DNA of 55,822 bases. Source: Candidatus Hydrogenedentota bacterium (lineage in GTDB: Bacteria > Hydrogenedentota > Hydrogenedentia > Hydrogenedentales > SLHB01). Positions 35,401 through 45,500 of this stretch are shown in pieces. The notes below the pieces were generated by a model that ran no database searches, had not been told where the DNA came from, and saw only the letters and a list, made by a program, of their open reading frames with translations. The first letter of the stretch is position 1. The number at the start of each line of letters is the position of its first letter. The stretch spans positions 1 through 55,822 of the forward strand of contig JACQVH010000163.1 in the NCBI GenBank assembly GCA_016209895.1, given 5' to 3'. Position numbers and translations under genes: made by a program.

Positions 35401-38400
35401 TATCCTGAGTGAAGACCAATACGGGAATCTCTCACCGCCGGCTCATCTGCGCGTCAATGTCGCTCAGGGCGCACCCTTGATCGTGATCGGTGATCCTTCG
35501 CCAACAGTCACCAAAACGGGTCCAGTAAACTTTGTGATAACGTATGTCAACGCGACGTCAATTAATCTCCGGCCGGAAGACGTCACTCTGAATCGAGAAG
35601 GTACTGCTGATGGGGTGGCACACGTGGCCGGCGACGGTAATCAGACGCGGATTGTTTCAATCACGGATATCGTAGGTGACGGCAAACTAAGCATTGCGAT
35701 CGGGCCGAACACCGCTACCTTTGCGTCCGGTGCGCCCGCGCCCCCCGAGGGACCGAGCCAGACTTTCATCGTTGATCGTACGCGTCCCCGGCTGGCCAGT
35801 GCCGCCGCCGTTGATAGTGTCACGGTGCGCCTGCTGTTTACGGAGGATATGACGCAAAACCCGGTCTTGACCGCGCCCGCGTCCTATGCCTTCTCACCGC
35901 CGACTTCCCTCACTGTGAGCGGAGTGACACGTTTTGATTGGCGTACCGTGGATGTCACGGTCAGCGAGATGACCAGCGGTGTCGTTTACACCGTGGAGGC
36001 GGCGCTGTTCGATGGACCCACGGACTTCGTCGGCAACGTGATGGACTCAAAGCATGACACCGCGTCGTTCGTGGGTCGGGGCGTTCCGCCCAACATGCCC
36101 GTAATAACGACCAACAGTGGTAACGACTTTGAGACCGACGTCCCCATGGCAGCGTTGGCCGGTACCTGCGATCCGGACAGTGCGTCGCTTCTCGTAAACG
36201 GCTCGACTGATGGCGTGACCTACACTCCCGGAACGTCCGCCTGGTCGTACACGGGTCCTCTCATTGAAGGTCAAAACTCGTTCGCGGTGACGGCGCGGGA
36301 CGCGGCCAACAATTTCTCGGCGCCGGACGCGATTGGCGTCCGATACATGCCCGCGATACCTGAAACCCGGATTTCCCTCCGGGTCCGAGCGCCGGTGGTC
36401 GCACTCGGCGCGCCAGTCGAGGTGTTTGGGCGGCTGGACACCTATCCCCAATTGCCGACCGGAGAGGCCTACTCCGGTAAGTCAATCCGACTGCGCTTCA
36501 CGTTGAGCGGCGAAGTGGTGGAGGAACGGTTGGTAGCGCTTGACAGCAACGGATATCTTGTGGACGAATGGACACCACCAAGTGCCGGACAGTGGTCAGT
36601 GCACGCTAAGTTTGATGGGGATGCCGCACTACAGGAATCACCGTGGTGTCAGCCCGTGCCGGTAGTTGTTCAGTCCGCGGCCGGGTACGGAATCTTGATC
36701 ACGGGACAAGTGGCGTCACGCTCCGGCCTGCAGGATCACCAACACACGCTGAACCACGTCTACCGGAATTTGCGCTTCACCGGTTTCGACGACCAGCACA
36801 TCGTACACATTGACCCGGATTACTCGGGCAAGACGCCGGGCGGATGGCACGTTCCACTAAGCAAGGCCGCGATACGAGAATGGATTGAAGTCAGGGCCAG
36901 TGACGCAATGCGAAACGCGCCCGCGCCCTTGTTCCTAGTGTTGGTCAATCATGGCTCGGAACGAATCTTTCATATCTTTCACAGTGAAAATGACCAAGCA
37001 AACGTTATTACGCCCCAGGAACTCGACTCTTGGCTCGACGCCTATGCGCTGAACCTGGGCAGCGATACGGCCGGTGAAGCCGCAAAGAAACAACCGCTCG
37101 TGGTTGTGATGGGGTACTGCTATTCCGGCGCGTTCATCGCGGAACTGTCGCAATCCGAAGGCGAGCTCCCGCGACGGGTTCTGATCGCCAGTGCCGACCC
37201 GGCCGAAGAAGCGTATAAGGGGCCTCTCGAAGGCTACGACGCCCAGCAAAACGCTATCCGCGACGGGGACTATTTCGTCAGCCGGCTATTCGACGGCTTG
37301 GGACGCGGCCGGAACCTCAAGGTCGCATTCGATACGGCGGCGCAGGCGCTGCGCGATTACACCGCGAACGCCAACGGGAATGGGCTCCGTTCAACGACGG
37401 AGTATCCGGACACCGGAGCCCAGCATGCGCTTCTCGATGACAATGGGAACGGCCGCGGTTCGCATTATCTCGTACCGAATTCACTCGCCGGAGAAGAAGG
37501 GTACACCGCCGCGTCGCTCCGGTTGGGAGTCGGCAATTCCGCCGAGCCGGGCGTGGTGCCGGTCGAGATTATCGAGGCCGCGCCGAGTTTGACGTTGGCG
37601 CCCGGCGGCTCCGACGCCCCGGCGCTTTGGGCGCGCTTGAACGAACCTGCAATCAGCGCCATCTGGATCGAGGTCAAGCCTGCCGGCTTTGCCCTGAATC
37701 AGTCCGAGCAAACCGAACAGAAAACACTAGGTGATCTACCACAGATAGAACCCGATGCTACCGACTCAGTGGAGCACCGCTACTCTTGGAGCAGCGCTCG
37801 GTTGGCGGCACTGGATTGGACGGTACCAGGCATGTACGAAGCGATGTATTTCGTCTTGGACGCCGAAGGTGAACTCGCGCCGATTGCCCGAACCTTGGTG
37901 TATCGTGCGCTGCCCGGACCCAATCAGCCCCCGGCGGATTTCGGTCTATCGAGACCCGAGGATAACGACTTCGTTAACCGTACGCCGGCGCTGGTCTGGG
38001 GACGCACGAGCGATCCGGATGGACATTCACTGACCTTCACGTTGGAATTGATCCCCGTTGCCTGGCCAAACCAAGGGACCGAGGCTTCGCCGTTCCCGAA
38101 CATTCTCATTGACGGCTTGACAGCAAGTTACTACCTGTTCCTGGAACCCGGTGTGTCGGGCGGTCCGGCGGACCTTGTGGATGGCGTCACCTATGAGTGG
38201 CGTGTCATCGCCTATGATGCCTATGGCGCGACCACCTCCTCACGGGACACACGACGGATCACCGTGGACGAATTGAGCGATCCCCGGACCGACGCTGAGA
38301 TGTGGATTACTCTCCACGACCGCGGAACCGGACGGCCGGTTGACAATGCGACCGTAAACCTCGGCGGCATGGCCATGGAAAACCTCGGCGGTGGCGTTTA

Positions 38401-38719
38401 TCACCTGTCAGATGCGCAGCGAGGTCGAACGTTTTCAGTGAGCGTAACGACCGCCGCCGGCTACGCGGTCCCGGTGACGTTCTCGGTAACCGTTCCGGAG
38501 CGGGGCGATGTCTGGATGACCGTCGAGATGGACGCCATGTACTACAATCTGCCCAGCGACGTTGACGAAAACACCGCTGTAAACGCCGTGGACGTCCAGT
38601 TGGTAATCAATTCCGCGTTGGGTCTTGACACCATTTTCAATTGCGACATTGATGACAATGGCGAAGTGGACGCCGTGGATATCCAATTCGCGATAAACGG
38701 CGCCCTCGGCGTGACATGA
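32414..38719 (+). CDS. Giant secreted protein: SBBP repeats, Ig-like modules, caspase/legumain-like domain, dockerin
   Basis: A 2101-residue exported protein. After a signal peptide (AWVALSAGMLLLCTGA), residues ~35-515 carry about eight SBBP-type beta-propeller repeats of some 65-70 residues (DVFVAKYNSDGTLAWARRAG form). Residues ~520-1420 are Ig-like/fibronectin-type modules with recurring THPDP and YYFHIRNED motifs. Residues ~1420-1630 look like a clan CD (C13/caspase-fold) peptidase: His in LFLVLVNHGSE (H1513) and Cys in VVVMGYCYSGAF (C1569). Further beta modules follow, and the last ~55 residues form two dockerin-type repeats (NAVDVQLVINSALG, DAVDIQFAINGALG). GGGGGG precedes the ATG. It is probably a surface or cell-associated protein; the peptidase assignment is by motif only. 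Confidence 0.85.
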   Translation: MTRMAWNASGGFAWVALSAGMLLLCTGAQPQEASMDGALTWSVGAGGGSYDYGNAIAALPNRGVAVAGKFYGGAIFGEGEPGATPLFEIGFGDVYVACYEPNGALVWAKRAGASGEDHAKSITALPDGAVAITGYFYGTATFGLGEAGEETLSAAGGTSDADLFVAKYNSDGTLAWARRAGGSYFLDSGSDITGFPDGSVALTGTFYGNATFGSGEAVEVTLAAAGDYNDSDVFVAKYGPDGTLMWAKRAGSSNFESSLDYGSSIAALDGGSMIVTGGFQGTATFGPGEAGSSTLTATGDSHDSDVFVAKYNSDGTLAWVTRAGGPSVDHGSSVAALPDGGAAVTGWFYDKATFGPGEADEVVLTAAGGAEDWDVFVAKYHPNGTLAWAGRAGSSSSDYGCGIAALPEGSVVVTGYFSGEASFGLATDTPVTLLAAGGFDDWDIFVAEYHPDGALVWAKRAGGNDTDIGNDIVALPDGSVAVTGNFSDVATFGPGEPGQSALSSTGGYDTFVARFQRIEERQRIQSVSHPDLRFWYFDPVFDINWSLYYPGVPVRLTAINQDVNTAITPTTAQNSWPAATTSSSFPGFTPGAWYFHIAAANTDSQVVPGSQRRFTFNVADDRPEVTSSSHPSGSELASSVSRDFLADVRFGTGHAGFYVGSDSFPAFYYRLDTQSDTVPTRSDTHVTTLPLAVLQVPPGTHWFHVIAEDRVGNLSQAGHYQFTVLSSPGPDVLSSSHPFEDQRSPIKNVTFSWTDPTGTPAGQVARYYYRFDTLANYEPSRADASTELRNVSFPGTSPGTYYFHIRNEDKYGLLSAVTHRAATVTIAASPQVHSTTHPDPAQAFAAKDIALQWDDPDGLAVIYYGAFDQLPNTVPDASSPSATDPTIAIPNVTSGTHYFHVRNADVYGFLSSPAHFRINVRDARAPTVTSATHPDPLQNYPGREVQFYWTDPDGLARKYYLEFDDEPGTIPTTASLSTAENDWTYSDVAQGPHFFHILSEDQYGNLSPPAHLRVNVAQGAPLIVIGDPSPTVTKTGPVNFVITYVNATSINLRPEDVTLNREGTADGVAHVAGDGNQTRIVSITDIVGDGKLSIAIGPNTATFASGAPAPPEGPSQTFIVDRTRPRLASAAAVDSVTVRLLFTEDMTQNPVLTAPASYAFSPPTSLTVSGVTRFDWRTVDVTVSEMTSGVVYTVEAALFDGPTDFVGNVMDSKHDTASFVGRGVPPNMPVITTNSGNDFETDVPMAALAGTCDPDSASLLVNGSTDGVTYTPGTSAWSYTGPLIEGQNSFAVTARDAANNFSAPDAIGVRYMPAIPETRISLRVRAPVVALGAPVEVFGRLDTYPQLPTGEAYSGKSIRLRFTLSGEVVEERLVALDSNGYLVDEWTPPSAGQWSVHAKFDGDAALQESPWCQPVPVVVQSAAGYGILITGQVASRSGLQDHQHTLNHVYRNLRFTGFDDQHIVHIDPDYSGKTPGGWHVPLSKAAIREWIEVRASDAMRNAPAPLFLVLVNHGSERIFHIFHSENDQANVITPQELDSWLDAYALNLGSDTAGEAAKKQPLVVVMGYCYSGAFIAELSQSEGELPRRVLIASADPAEEAYKGPLEGYDAQQNAIRDGDYFVSRLFDGLGRGRNLKVAFDTAAQALRDYTANANGNGLRSTTEYPDTGAQHALLDDNGNGRGSHYLVPNSLAGEEGYTAASLRLGVGNSAEPGVVPVEIIEAAPSLTLAPGGSDAPALWARLNEPAISAIWIEVKPAGFALNQSEQTEQKTLGDLPQIEPDATDSVEHRYSWSSARLAALDWTVPGMYEAMYFVLDAEGELAPIARTLVYRALPGPNQPPADFGLSRPEDNDFVNRTPALVWGRTSDPDGHSLTFTLELIPVAWPNQGTEASPFPNILIDGLTASYYLFLEPGVSGGPADLVDGVTYEWRVIAYDAYGATTSSRDTRRITVDELSDPRTDAEMWITLHDRGTGRPVDNATVNLGGMAMENLGGGVYHLSDAQRGRTFSVSVTTAAGYAVPVTFSVTVPERGDVWMTVEMDAMYYNLPSDVDENTAVNAVDVQLVINSALGLDTIFNCDIDDNGEVDAVDIQFAINGALGVT

Positions 38720-38727
38720 TTCACGCC

Positions 38728-38818
38728 TTTCGCCCTCGTAATCGAGGTTGGTAATCGAGATTCGTGCTCGTGTTCGTAATCGTCAGTTCGTAATCGAGAC
38801 TCGTAATCGACATTCGTA
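38728..38818. repeat. Half-array of TAATCG words after the giant gene
   Basis: About six words of the type CTCGTAATCGAGATT occur in one orientation only (cgtaatcgaggttggtaatc, then cgtaatcgagactcgtaatc), starting nine bases after the stop. Unlike the two other copies, the inverted right arm is missing. Confidence 0.7.
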
Positions 38819-38870
38819 CACCGTACGGAAGATCCTAACCCGCTCGATTGCTGCGGAGAAGAAAGGAACG

Positions 38871-39383
38871 ATGACCACCAAAGAAACTATCAAGTCGCAG
38901 TACCGCGCAGCTCTCGAAATGCTCGGCGAGGCGATCGCCAACTGTACGGACGCGCTTTGGGATGATCCGGAGCACCAGAACCGGTTCTGGCATATCGCCT
39001 ATCATACGCTCTTTTTCACGCACCTCTATCTGCAGGAGTGCGAGGAAAAATTCGTTGCGTGGAGCAAGCACCGCAACGAGTATCAGTTTCTTGGTCCCCT
39101 TCCTTGGCCGCCGCACAAGCAGCCCAGCATCGAGAAGCCGTACACGAGGGACGAAATCCTCGAGTATCTCGGCGTGTGCCGGAACGAGGTCGAACAGCGA
39201 GTGTCCGCCGTGGACCTCGAAGCCGCGTCCGGCTTTCATTGGCTGCCCTTCAACAAGCTGGAGCTCCAGTTCTACAATATCCGGCACATCCAGCATCACA
39301 CCGGGCAACTCATTGACCGCCTGAGAACCAAAGCGAATATCGGCATTCCCTGGGTCGGCATGAAGTCGAAGCAGCCAGCGTAG
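38871..39383 (+). CDS. DinB-like four-helix protein
   Basis: A 170-residue protein of the DinB/YfiT-like superfamily, metal-binding four-helix bundles that include thiol transferases and many of unknown role. The first His is in NRFWHIAYHTLFFTHLYL and the pair that completes the metal site in NIRHIQHHTGQLIDRL, with a helix-starting MTTKETIKSQYRAALEMLGE. The start at 38871 has AAAGGAA upstream; the longer open frame would run into the dispersed repeat. The exact reaction cannot be told. Two small genes follow on the same strand. Confidence 0.78.
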   Translation: MTTKETIKSQYRAALEMLGEAIANCTDALWDDPEHQNRFWHIAYHTLFFTHLYLQECEEKFVAWSKHRNEYQFLGPLPWPPHKQPSIEKPYTRDEILEYLGVCRNEVEQRVSAVDLEAASGFHWLPFNKLELQFYNIRHIQHHTGQLIDRLRTKANIGIPWVGMKSKQPA

Positions 39384-39471
39384 GGTGTATTATAATGCGC
39401 CACTTCCCGCGCGAATATGCGAGTTTTTCGGAGGATTTGGCCTGCCGGTACGTCACTTTGAGGAGCGCAGT

Positions 39472-39690
39472 ATGAAGAACTTGAGGATGCAGATTAAACT
39501 GACGATGGCCTTGGGGGCATTGTCACTACTTGCGGGCCTAATGGCCCACCTCGCCCTGACCGACATCTACCACGGAGAGGCGGACGTAACGCTGGAGTGG
39601 AACATCGTGCGTGTATGCGCACTGGTGCTTCTGTTCTTCATTGGCATGACACTCTTTACGCTCAGACGCGCTTTGCGAGCCTTAATATGA
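39472..39690 (+). CDS. Small membrane protein of unknown function
   Basis: A 72-residue protein (MKNLRMQIKLTMALGALSLL...) with two probable membrane helices (about 11-31 and 46-64, LVLLFFIGMTLF) separated by an acidic loop with HGEADVTLEWN. The start is chosen for GAGGAG upstream and a positively charged N-terminus. I recognise no family. It is sandwiched between the DinB-like gene and the DUF4826 gene, 6 bases before the latter, so co-translation is likely. Confidence 0.6.
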   Translation: MKNLRMQIKLTMALGALSLLAGLMAHLALTDIYHGEADVTLEWNIVRVCALVLLFFIGMTLFTLRRALRALI

Positions 39691-39696
39691 GCCGCT

Positions 39697-40146
39697 ATGT
39701 CCTCACTTGATTACGACGATCCGGCGGTGGAGGAAAAATGGTGCAATGAGTGCCGTGCCAGGGTCGCAGATTACCTTAAAGGACAGGGCGTCACACACGG
39801 TCGAATCGGCGAATGGCCGGCGTGGCACATCGCGCCGTATGTGTCCATTTGGGCCATTGAAAGCGTGAAATACCCGGAATCGGTCGGTTGGTGGGCCATC
39901 TGTGGAGACGTTCCTACCGACTACGTCTCGGCGGCCACCATTAAACACCCCCGCGATGCCATGCGTGCCCTCGCCGAAAGTTGGTTCGAAGTGTCGGACT
40001 ATATGATGCGAGGAGAGAAGCATCCGACCATAACTATGGGTACTCCACAGTCCTGGCCGGAAGTAGGGCCATTGCTCAAAGCAAGAGCAGAGATTCTGAC
40101 AGAGTGGGCGAACGATGAAAGTCTGTGGGAAGATGAAGTTCCGTGA
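39697..40146 (+). CDS. DUF4826 family protein
   Basis: A 149-residue soluble protein matching my memory of DUF4826, whose hallmark is the segment PESVGWWAICGDVPTDYVSA in the middle. The rest is acidic with VEEKWCNECRARVADYL near the start and KARAEILTEWANDESLW near the end. Function is unknown; members are thought to be scattered in bacterial accessory regions. The ATG has TAATATGAGC upstream, a weak site, consistent with coupling to the membrane-protein gene that ends six bases before. Confidence 0.65.
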   Translation: MSSLDYDDPAVEEKWCNECRARVADYLKGQGVTHGRIGEWPAWHIAPYVSIWAIESVKYPESVGWWAICGDVPTDYVSAATIKHPRDAMRALAESWFEVSDYMMRGEKHPTITMGTPQSWPEVGPLLKARAEILTEWANDESLWEDEVP

Positions 40147-40190
40147 GACACCGCTTCATTCGCCCTTTTCTGGGCGCGCGAACAGCGTCT

Positions 40191-40433
40191 TCATACATAC
40201 TCCGCTACTGCTACGCGCCGTTTGGTGGACAGATTTCTGCGATGCAATTTGAGGCGCTCCAGCGACTGCAACGTTTCTGCCGTGAGGTAGCTTTCACGGC
40301 ACCGGGGACATCGTACCACGGGCACGTTCTCGACAACGAGTAAGTCGTCCCCGGTCCCATAGCTTCGTGTAACGCGGCGCACTCGTGCCCCTTCTTTCCC
40401 ACAGAGATCGCAAACCATCGCTTCAATCCTCAT
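40191..40433 (-). CDS. YgiT-type zinc-finger protein (MqsA-like N-terminus)
   Basis: An 80-residue antitoxin-type protein with two CxxC pairs (MVCDLCGKEG; VVRCPRCRESYLT) and the typical linker RVTRSYGTGDDLLVVENVPV, as in the zinc-binding part of MqsA. It lacks the helix-turn-helix half. Such genes follow a DUF4258 toxin gene with a 4-base ATGA overlap, and the frame upstream ends with exactly such an overlap (see 40430-40531). The start could also be the ATG five codons later. Probably the antitoxin of a decayed module. Confidence 0.8.
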   Translation of the reverse strand: MRIEAMVCDLCGKEGARVRRVTRSYGTGDDLLVVENVPVVRCPRCRESYLTAETLQSLERLKLHRRNLSTKRRVAVAEYV

Positions 40434-40531
40434 TTCTGCTGTTCGAGAAACTGGGTGATGATCACCAGCTTACCGGTCACATCACTTACCGGCGAGTGCG
40501 AATCTGGTCGCGCATTCGACTTGGCATACGG
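40430..40531 (-). pseudogene. Remnant of a DUF4258 toxin gene upstream of ygiT-type gene
   Basis: A 33-codon stretch without a start codon ends DVTGKLVIITQFLEQQK and its TGA overlaps the next ATG (ATGA). TGKLVIIT plus a short tail matches the C-terminus of DUF4258 proteins, the usual partner of this zinc finger. A TAG closes the frame upstream, and the N-terminal half cannot be followed in any frame. Confidence 0.42.
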
Positions 40532-40703
40532 CTAAACATCATCAGCCCTCAACATCGCCCAGATGTAATGAGACACTCGTGTTCAATCTTCCGCTCAGGC
40601 CGGAATTGTAGTCTGGCGACATCGAAAATGGAAAAGCGCCCTGCTATCGTGCTGCCATGCCGGTCGTTATAGCAGGGAATCGGAGAATGGAGGGTTCGTG
40701 GCG

Positions 40704-42437
40704 ATGCGAAATGCGTTGGGCAGTTTTGTTGGCTTGGGTCTTGCGCTCGCGACTCTATCGTGCGCCACGGTCGGAGATCGGCATCCGGCGCGCGGGCATT
40801 GGGCACGGTACGAAGTGGCAGGCGGCAGCGCCGCCAAACCGGCTGTGACAGAACTGGTGCTGAGCATCCCGGCCGGCAAGACGAAGAAGGGCGAGAAGGG
40901 CGTCTGGTTTCAGTTGGAGGCATTTGCGGGGAACGAGCGCCTGTACGCGTTCGCGGTACGGGCGTCGTCGCTGGAGTTCTTACGATCATCGGAGAACGCA
41001 GCGGAAGTCACGGCGTATCGCTACGTGCTGTTCCCTTCGGAAGGGGAACCTCTCGAATATGTGAATAAGCGAACGGGCCTGGCCTATCTGCCGCCGTTCG
41101 ATTTCTGGCGCGCGCTCATACCCCATGCGAAGACGGGCTCGCGAGACGCGTTGTTCGAGGAGGGCGTCTATCTGGGCCGGGCGATTCGGCGGGTCGAAAC
41201 CGGCCGGAATGCCGGGCTGCTTCCGGTGGATTTGGCGCGCCGCCTCGAGTTGGACCCGGACATCTCAATCGGCACGGGCCGCAATTTCAAGGAAGCCGAG
41301 GGACGTCGCATTTACACCGAAGACAAACCCAAACCTGCCGGCGAGCCGGATTACACGTACATCCCGCTTGTTGAAAACGACTACGCGCAACTCATCCACG
41401 AGGTCGGCATGAACCGGTTCCCGGTGGCCTACGATCAATTGAAATACGTGGTGGATCAACCCGTTTTCTTCCTCTTGTCGGAAGGACTCGACAAAGTCCC
41501 GGACCTGCTCTACCGGAGTAACTTCATCGGTACGGTACAGTTCATGGACGAGCCGGTGTGGATCGCGACCGCGACGCATGAACTCGAGGACGCGAAAACA
41601 CCCCAAGAAGCGGGCACGCGGCTCATCGAGCGGATTCGGAAGACCCAGGCCGGCGCAGAGTACGGCGGAGTTCGACACTTGACGGAGGCGCTGAAACAGG
41701 CGGGCTACGATTTCGGCGATTGCGAGATTCGGCAACGTGATATACCCGTCTGGGAAACCTCCGTGAGCGGGGCCTGGTACGAACTTGAAGCAGGCATGAC
41801 CGGCTACGTCTACGAAGGCCGCTTCCGTCCCAAGAATTTCTCCAAATTCATGAAGGAGACGCTCGGCGTGGACTTCCCGGTAGACGTGGATTTGTGCGAG
41901 AAACTGCACTATGCGTTCTTCCGCGGAGCGGCCCGGCATTTTGGGGCGAAATGGGGCGTGGCGGTCTACGGTCAAATGAATCTCGAAGCGAGCGCGCGGG
42001 CATTTCCCTTGGCGTACGACGAAGGCGCGTCCTATTTCTGGTTCTGGACTTCCGATCACAGTCATCACGTCGCCTTCGCCGAACAGAAACAACTGACGCG
42101 CGCCTTGCGTGAGTACGCGGCGATTCACCCGCGTCCGACTCCGCAAGCGTTAACGGCGCAGGCCAAAGTAGCGATCGTTCTGCCGTGGGGCTATATGTTT
42201 GGCGATCATGATCTGCATACCGGGATGCTCTGGTGGTGTCCGAATCTGAAACTCGAGAACGACAATGGGCACGGGGCCACCTACGGCGCGGTGTTAAAGG
42301 CCGCCATGGAAGAGGCAGTGCGGTTGCTGCGGCAGGACATTCGTTTCGATGTCCTGTTCCTGCGCGAGAACGAACACGCCGAAGGCTACGGAGAGGTCTA
42401 CCGCGTGATGGAAAACGGGCAAATCCGGCTGGAGTAA
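40704..42437 (+). CDS. Large predicted lipoprotein of unknown function
   Basis: A 577-residue protein with a lipoprotein signal (MRNALGSFVGLGLALATLSC, lipid Cys about residue 20). The rest is soluble and Trp/Tyr-rich. I see no named domain. Residues ~20-270 resemble a beta-rich family with repeated acidic loops; residues ~300-577 include HTGMLWWCPNLKLENDNGHG, a strand/His pattern that might be a metal or glycan site, and the middle has DHSHHVAFAEQKQLTRALRE. The ATG at 40704 sits 9 bases after GGAGGG; a GTG two codons earlier is too close. It is probably attached to the inner or outer membrane. It stands alone on the plus strand. Confidence 0.7.
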   Translation: MRNALGSFVGLGLALATLSCATVGDRHPARGHWARYEVAGGSAAKPAVTELVLSIPAGKTKKGEKGVWFQLEAFAGNERLYAFAVRASSLEFLRSSENAAEVTAYRYVLFPSEGEPLEYVNKRTGLAYLPPFDFWRALIPHAKTGSRDALFEEGVYLGRAIRRVETGRNAGLLPVDLARRLELDPDISIGTGRNFKEAEGRRIYTEDKPKPAGEPDYTYIPLVENDYAQLIHEVGMNRFPVAYDQLKYVVDQPVFFLLSEGLDKVPDLLYRSNFIGTVQFMDEPVWIATATHELEDAKTPQEAGTRLIERIRKTQAGAEYGGVRHLTEALKQAGYDFGDCEIRQRDIPVWETSVSGAWYELEAGMTGYVYEGRFRPKNFSKFMKETLGVDFPVDVDLCEKLHYAFFRGAARHFGAKWGVAVYGQMNLEASARAFPLAYDEGASYFWFWTSDHSHHVAFAEQKQLTRALREYAAIHPRPTPQALTAQAKVAIVLPWGYMFGDHDLHTGMLWWCPNLKLENDNGHGATYGAVLKAAMEEAVRLLRQDIRFDVLFLRENEHAEGYGEVYRVMENGQIRLE

Positions 42438-42472
42438 ACCGGGCACCAACAACCGGACCGGAGAGAGGTATT

Positions 42473-42499
42473 GGTCCTATACGTCCTATAGGTCCTATT
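42473..42499. repeat. Three 9-bp GTCCTATA units
   Basis: Ggtcctata, cgtcctata and ggtcctatt follow each other directly 35 bases after the lipoprotein stop. They are a short array distinct from the other gene-tail repeats. Confidence 0.6.
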
Positions 42500-42590
42500 A
42501 CAGCATGCCGTCCCAGGCTTTTGGAAATAGCGCGGGGCTTGTCCGCGTTGATCTGTCTACGTCTATGCTTTCTGACGGAGGGCAGGCAGT

Positions 42591-45500
42591 TTGGGCAGTT
42601 GGTTAGAAGGGGTCCACAAGTCGGGATGGAGTGGCGTGGCTACAGCGCTCTCAGGAACCCCTCGTTTCGCTGACTTCCTCTCGCTCTTCCTATCCCTAGC
42701 GCTGCTCGTCTGCGTCGGCGCGCAGGCGCACACCTTCGATAAAGACGTTATCGTCATCTACGGCCTCAATAAGACCGAACAGTTCACCATTACCGACTTG
42801 AGCGGCTGCACCGCCGACGTGCACGCGGGACTCTTTAACAGTTCGATTATCTCCGTGTCGCCCACCTCCGCCCCGGCCGTGGCGACCCAGACCTTTACGG
42901 TGACCTCGCTCAACTATGGCTTTACCGCCATTACGGTGGATTGGCAAGGCACGGACGTTGGCGATCCGGAAGGCGAATGCACGGAAATCAACGCACACAT
43001 CATCTTCGTCAGTGTGGAGAAGGAGGCCATGACCGCGGCCAACGCGGTTCAGAACAATGCCACCGCAAACGATCCCATCTCCACCGCCAACGGCGAATTG
43101 ACTGACCAAGTAATGGACTTGGACCTCGGAGGCCCGCTCCCGCTCCGCTTCATTCGCTACTACGCGTCGTTCCTGCTCGATGACGGCCGCGTTCGCGACG
43201 ACGTCGGCGCAAATTGGACGCACAATTACGCGATTTATCTGCGCCTCTTCCGGGACGCGTTTCAACAGGCAGAAGACATCGAGGTCGTATACATTCGCGG
43301 CCAGAGTATCCCGTTTCGACTCGTCAACGGCGTTTATACGCTTCGCAATCTGGAAAAGGTCCGATACCAACTGTTGCAAACCTTCAACGGTTTCATGTTC
43401 CTGGACCCGCGGCACGGGCTGATTTTCACATTTGACGCCGACGGCCGCCTCACCCTCATGGAAGACCGCAGTGGGAACCGGGTTAACGTCACCTTTCAGC
43501 TTCCGGCGCCGGACATGCACATCGCGACCATCGCCGACGGTCTGGGACGCTCGCTCGAATTCACCTATTCGGGCGAGGACTTGGTTCAAGTCTCAGACCA
43601 GACCGGACGGAACGTCCAGTTCAGCTACACCGACGGTCCTAATCAGGGCATGCGCTACTTGGCCTCGGCGATGGATGCGCAGGGCAACGCAACGACGTAT
43701 TCTTACACCGAAGCGGGGAATCGAGTCGGCCTGCTGGTTTCCGCGACCAAACCCGAAGGGAATACGCCATTTCGCCAGGAATACGATTCGGTAGGCCGGG
43801 TAATTCGCCAGATTGACAGCAACGACCACGCCACCACCCTCGCGTACGACACGCCCGGTCCGGGGCAAACAACGGTGACGGACCCCCTGGGCGGTACGAC
43901 AATTCACACCCATGCGGACCGCCGCAATCTTACGCAATACGGCGATGCGAACGGGAATTCGCTCGATTTTGCTTACGATCCCTCCGGCCACCGGACCGCG
44001 CTATCCGACCGCCTGGGAAATACGTTCACCGCCGGCTACGATTTCGTTCTTGGTCAGCCGACGTCGTATCGCGACTCGCTGAATAATCAGACGACCTACA
44101 GCTACACGAATCAGCAGCGCGACGGCTTCGAATTTTCCGACCTGTCCGGGTTCACGTTTCCGGATGGCGCCTCCGGTCAGCTCTCGCTCGACGAATTTGG
44201 CCGCCCAACCACAGTTACGGACCCAGCCGGACACACGAAGTCTTACACCTACGACGCGCGAGGCCAAGTCTTGAGCGTGAGCAACGCCGCCGGCGGCACG
44301 ACCACTTTTACTTACAACGCCGATGCCACGATGGCAACGCGGGCCGATCCCTTCGATCATACGACGACGTATTCGTACGACGCGTTAAAGCGGCTGCAAA
44401 CAATCACGTACGCCGATAACGCGTCGGTCCGGTTTGTGTATGACAACAACAACCGTGTGACGGACTATACGGACGCGCGGGGCGGCGTGACCCATTACGA
44501 GTACGACCGGAACGGGAGGTTGGTTTCGCTACGGGATGCCAACAACCACACCCAGACCTGGCAGTACGATGGCAATGATCGAATCATTCGGGCCACCGAC
44601 GGCGAAGGCGCCGAAGTGACCATCACCTATGATGCCCTGGGGCGACCCGGCACAATCATAGACCGCGCCGGCAATACACATGACCTCACCTATGCCAGTC
44701 AAAACCCCTACTTGTTAGCTTCGATCACCGATGCTGCGGGACGAAACAGCGCCTTGAGTTTCGACGTGGAAGGCCAACTCACGGGCATATCCTGGCGACC
44801 CGGGCGAACTTGGCAGTACGATCTCGACGGCATGGGGCGCACGATTGGGCTGACCAGTCCGCTCGGTCTCGAGCAGCGGTATACTTACGACGCCCTCGGC
44901 CGGATCATTTCGCACGCCGACGCCCTCCAGCGCACCACCGCCTTTTCGCATGATCCGCGTGGGTACGTTTCCGGCATCACTGCGCCCGGTGGCGCCTCCA
45001 CGAGTTATGAATGGGACCCGCTTGGCCAACTCATCGGGGTCACCGCACCCAGCAATGAAGTCTGGGCTTTCACCTACGATCAGAAGGCGCGGCTCACAAC
45101 CGCCACGGACCCGCTCTCTCTGACTACGACCTATGCGTACGATGCGCGGGACCGCTTGTCGAGCGTGCTCCACCCGGACGGCGCCACGGAAACGCTCGAA
45201 TACGACGCGTCCGGCAACTTGATTCACCGCGCGTATTCGGACGGCCTCGAATTGACGTTCGCATACGACGCGAAGAACCGCCTGCTGGCCACGACCGACC
45301 TGACCGTGGCGCTAGACGGTCGTGGCGGAATCACGAACTGCAACGGTCTCGCGATGACCCGCGACGCGATTGGTCGCATCGCCACGCTCGAACTCGCGCC
45401 GGGCAACATGATTGCCTACCACTACAACAACCGCGGCTATCTCGCCGACGTCGCCGACTGGTTGGGCGGAACGACCACCTTTACCTATGACGAGGGCGGA

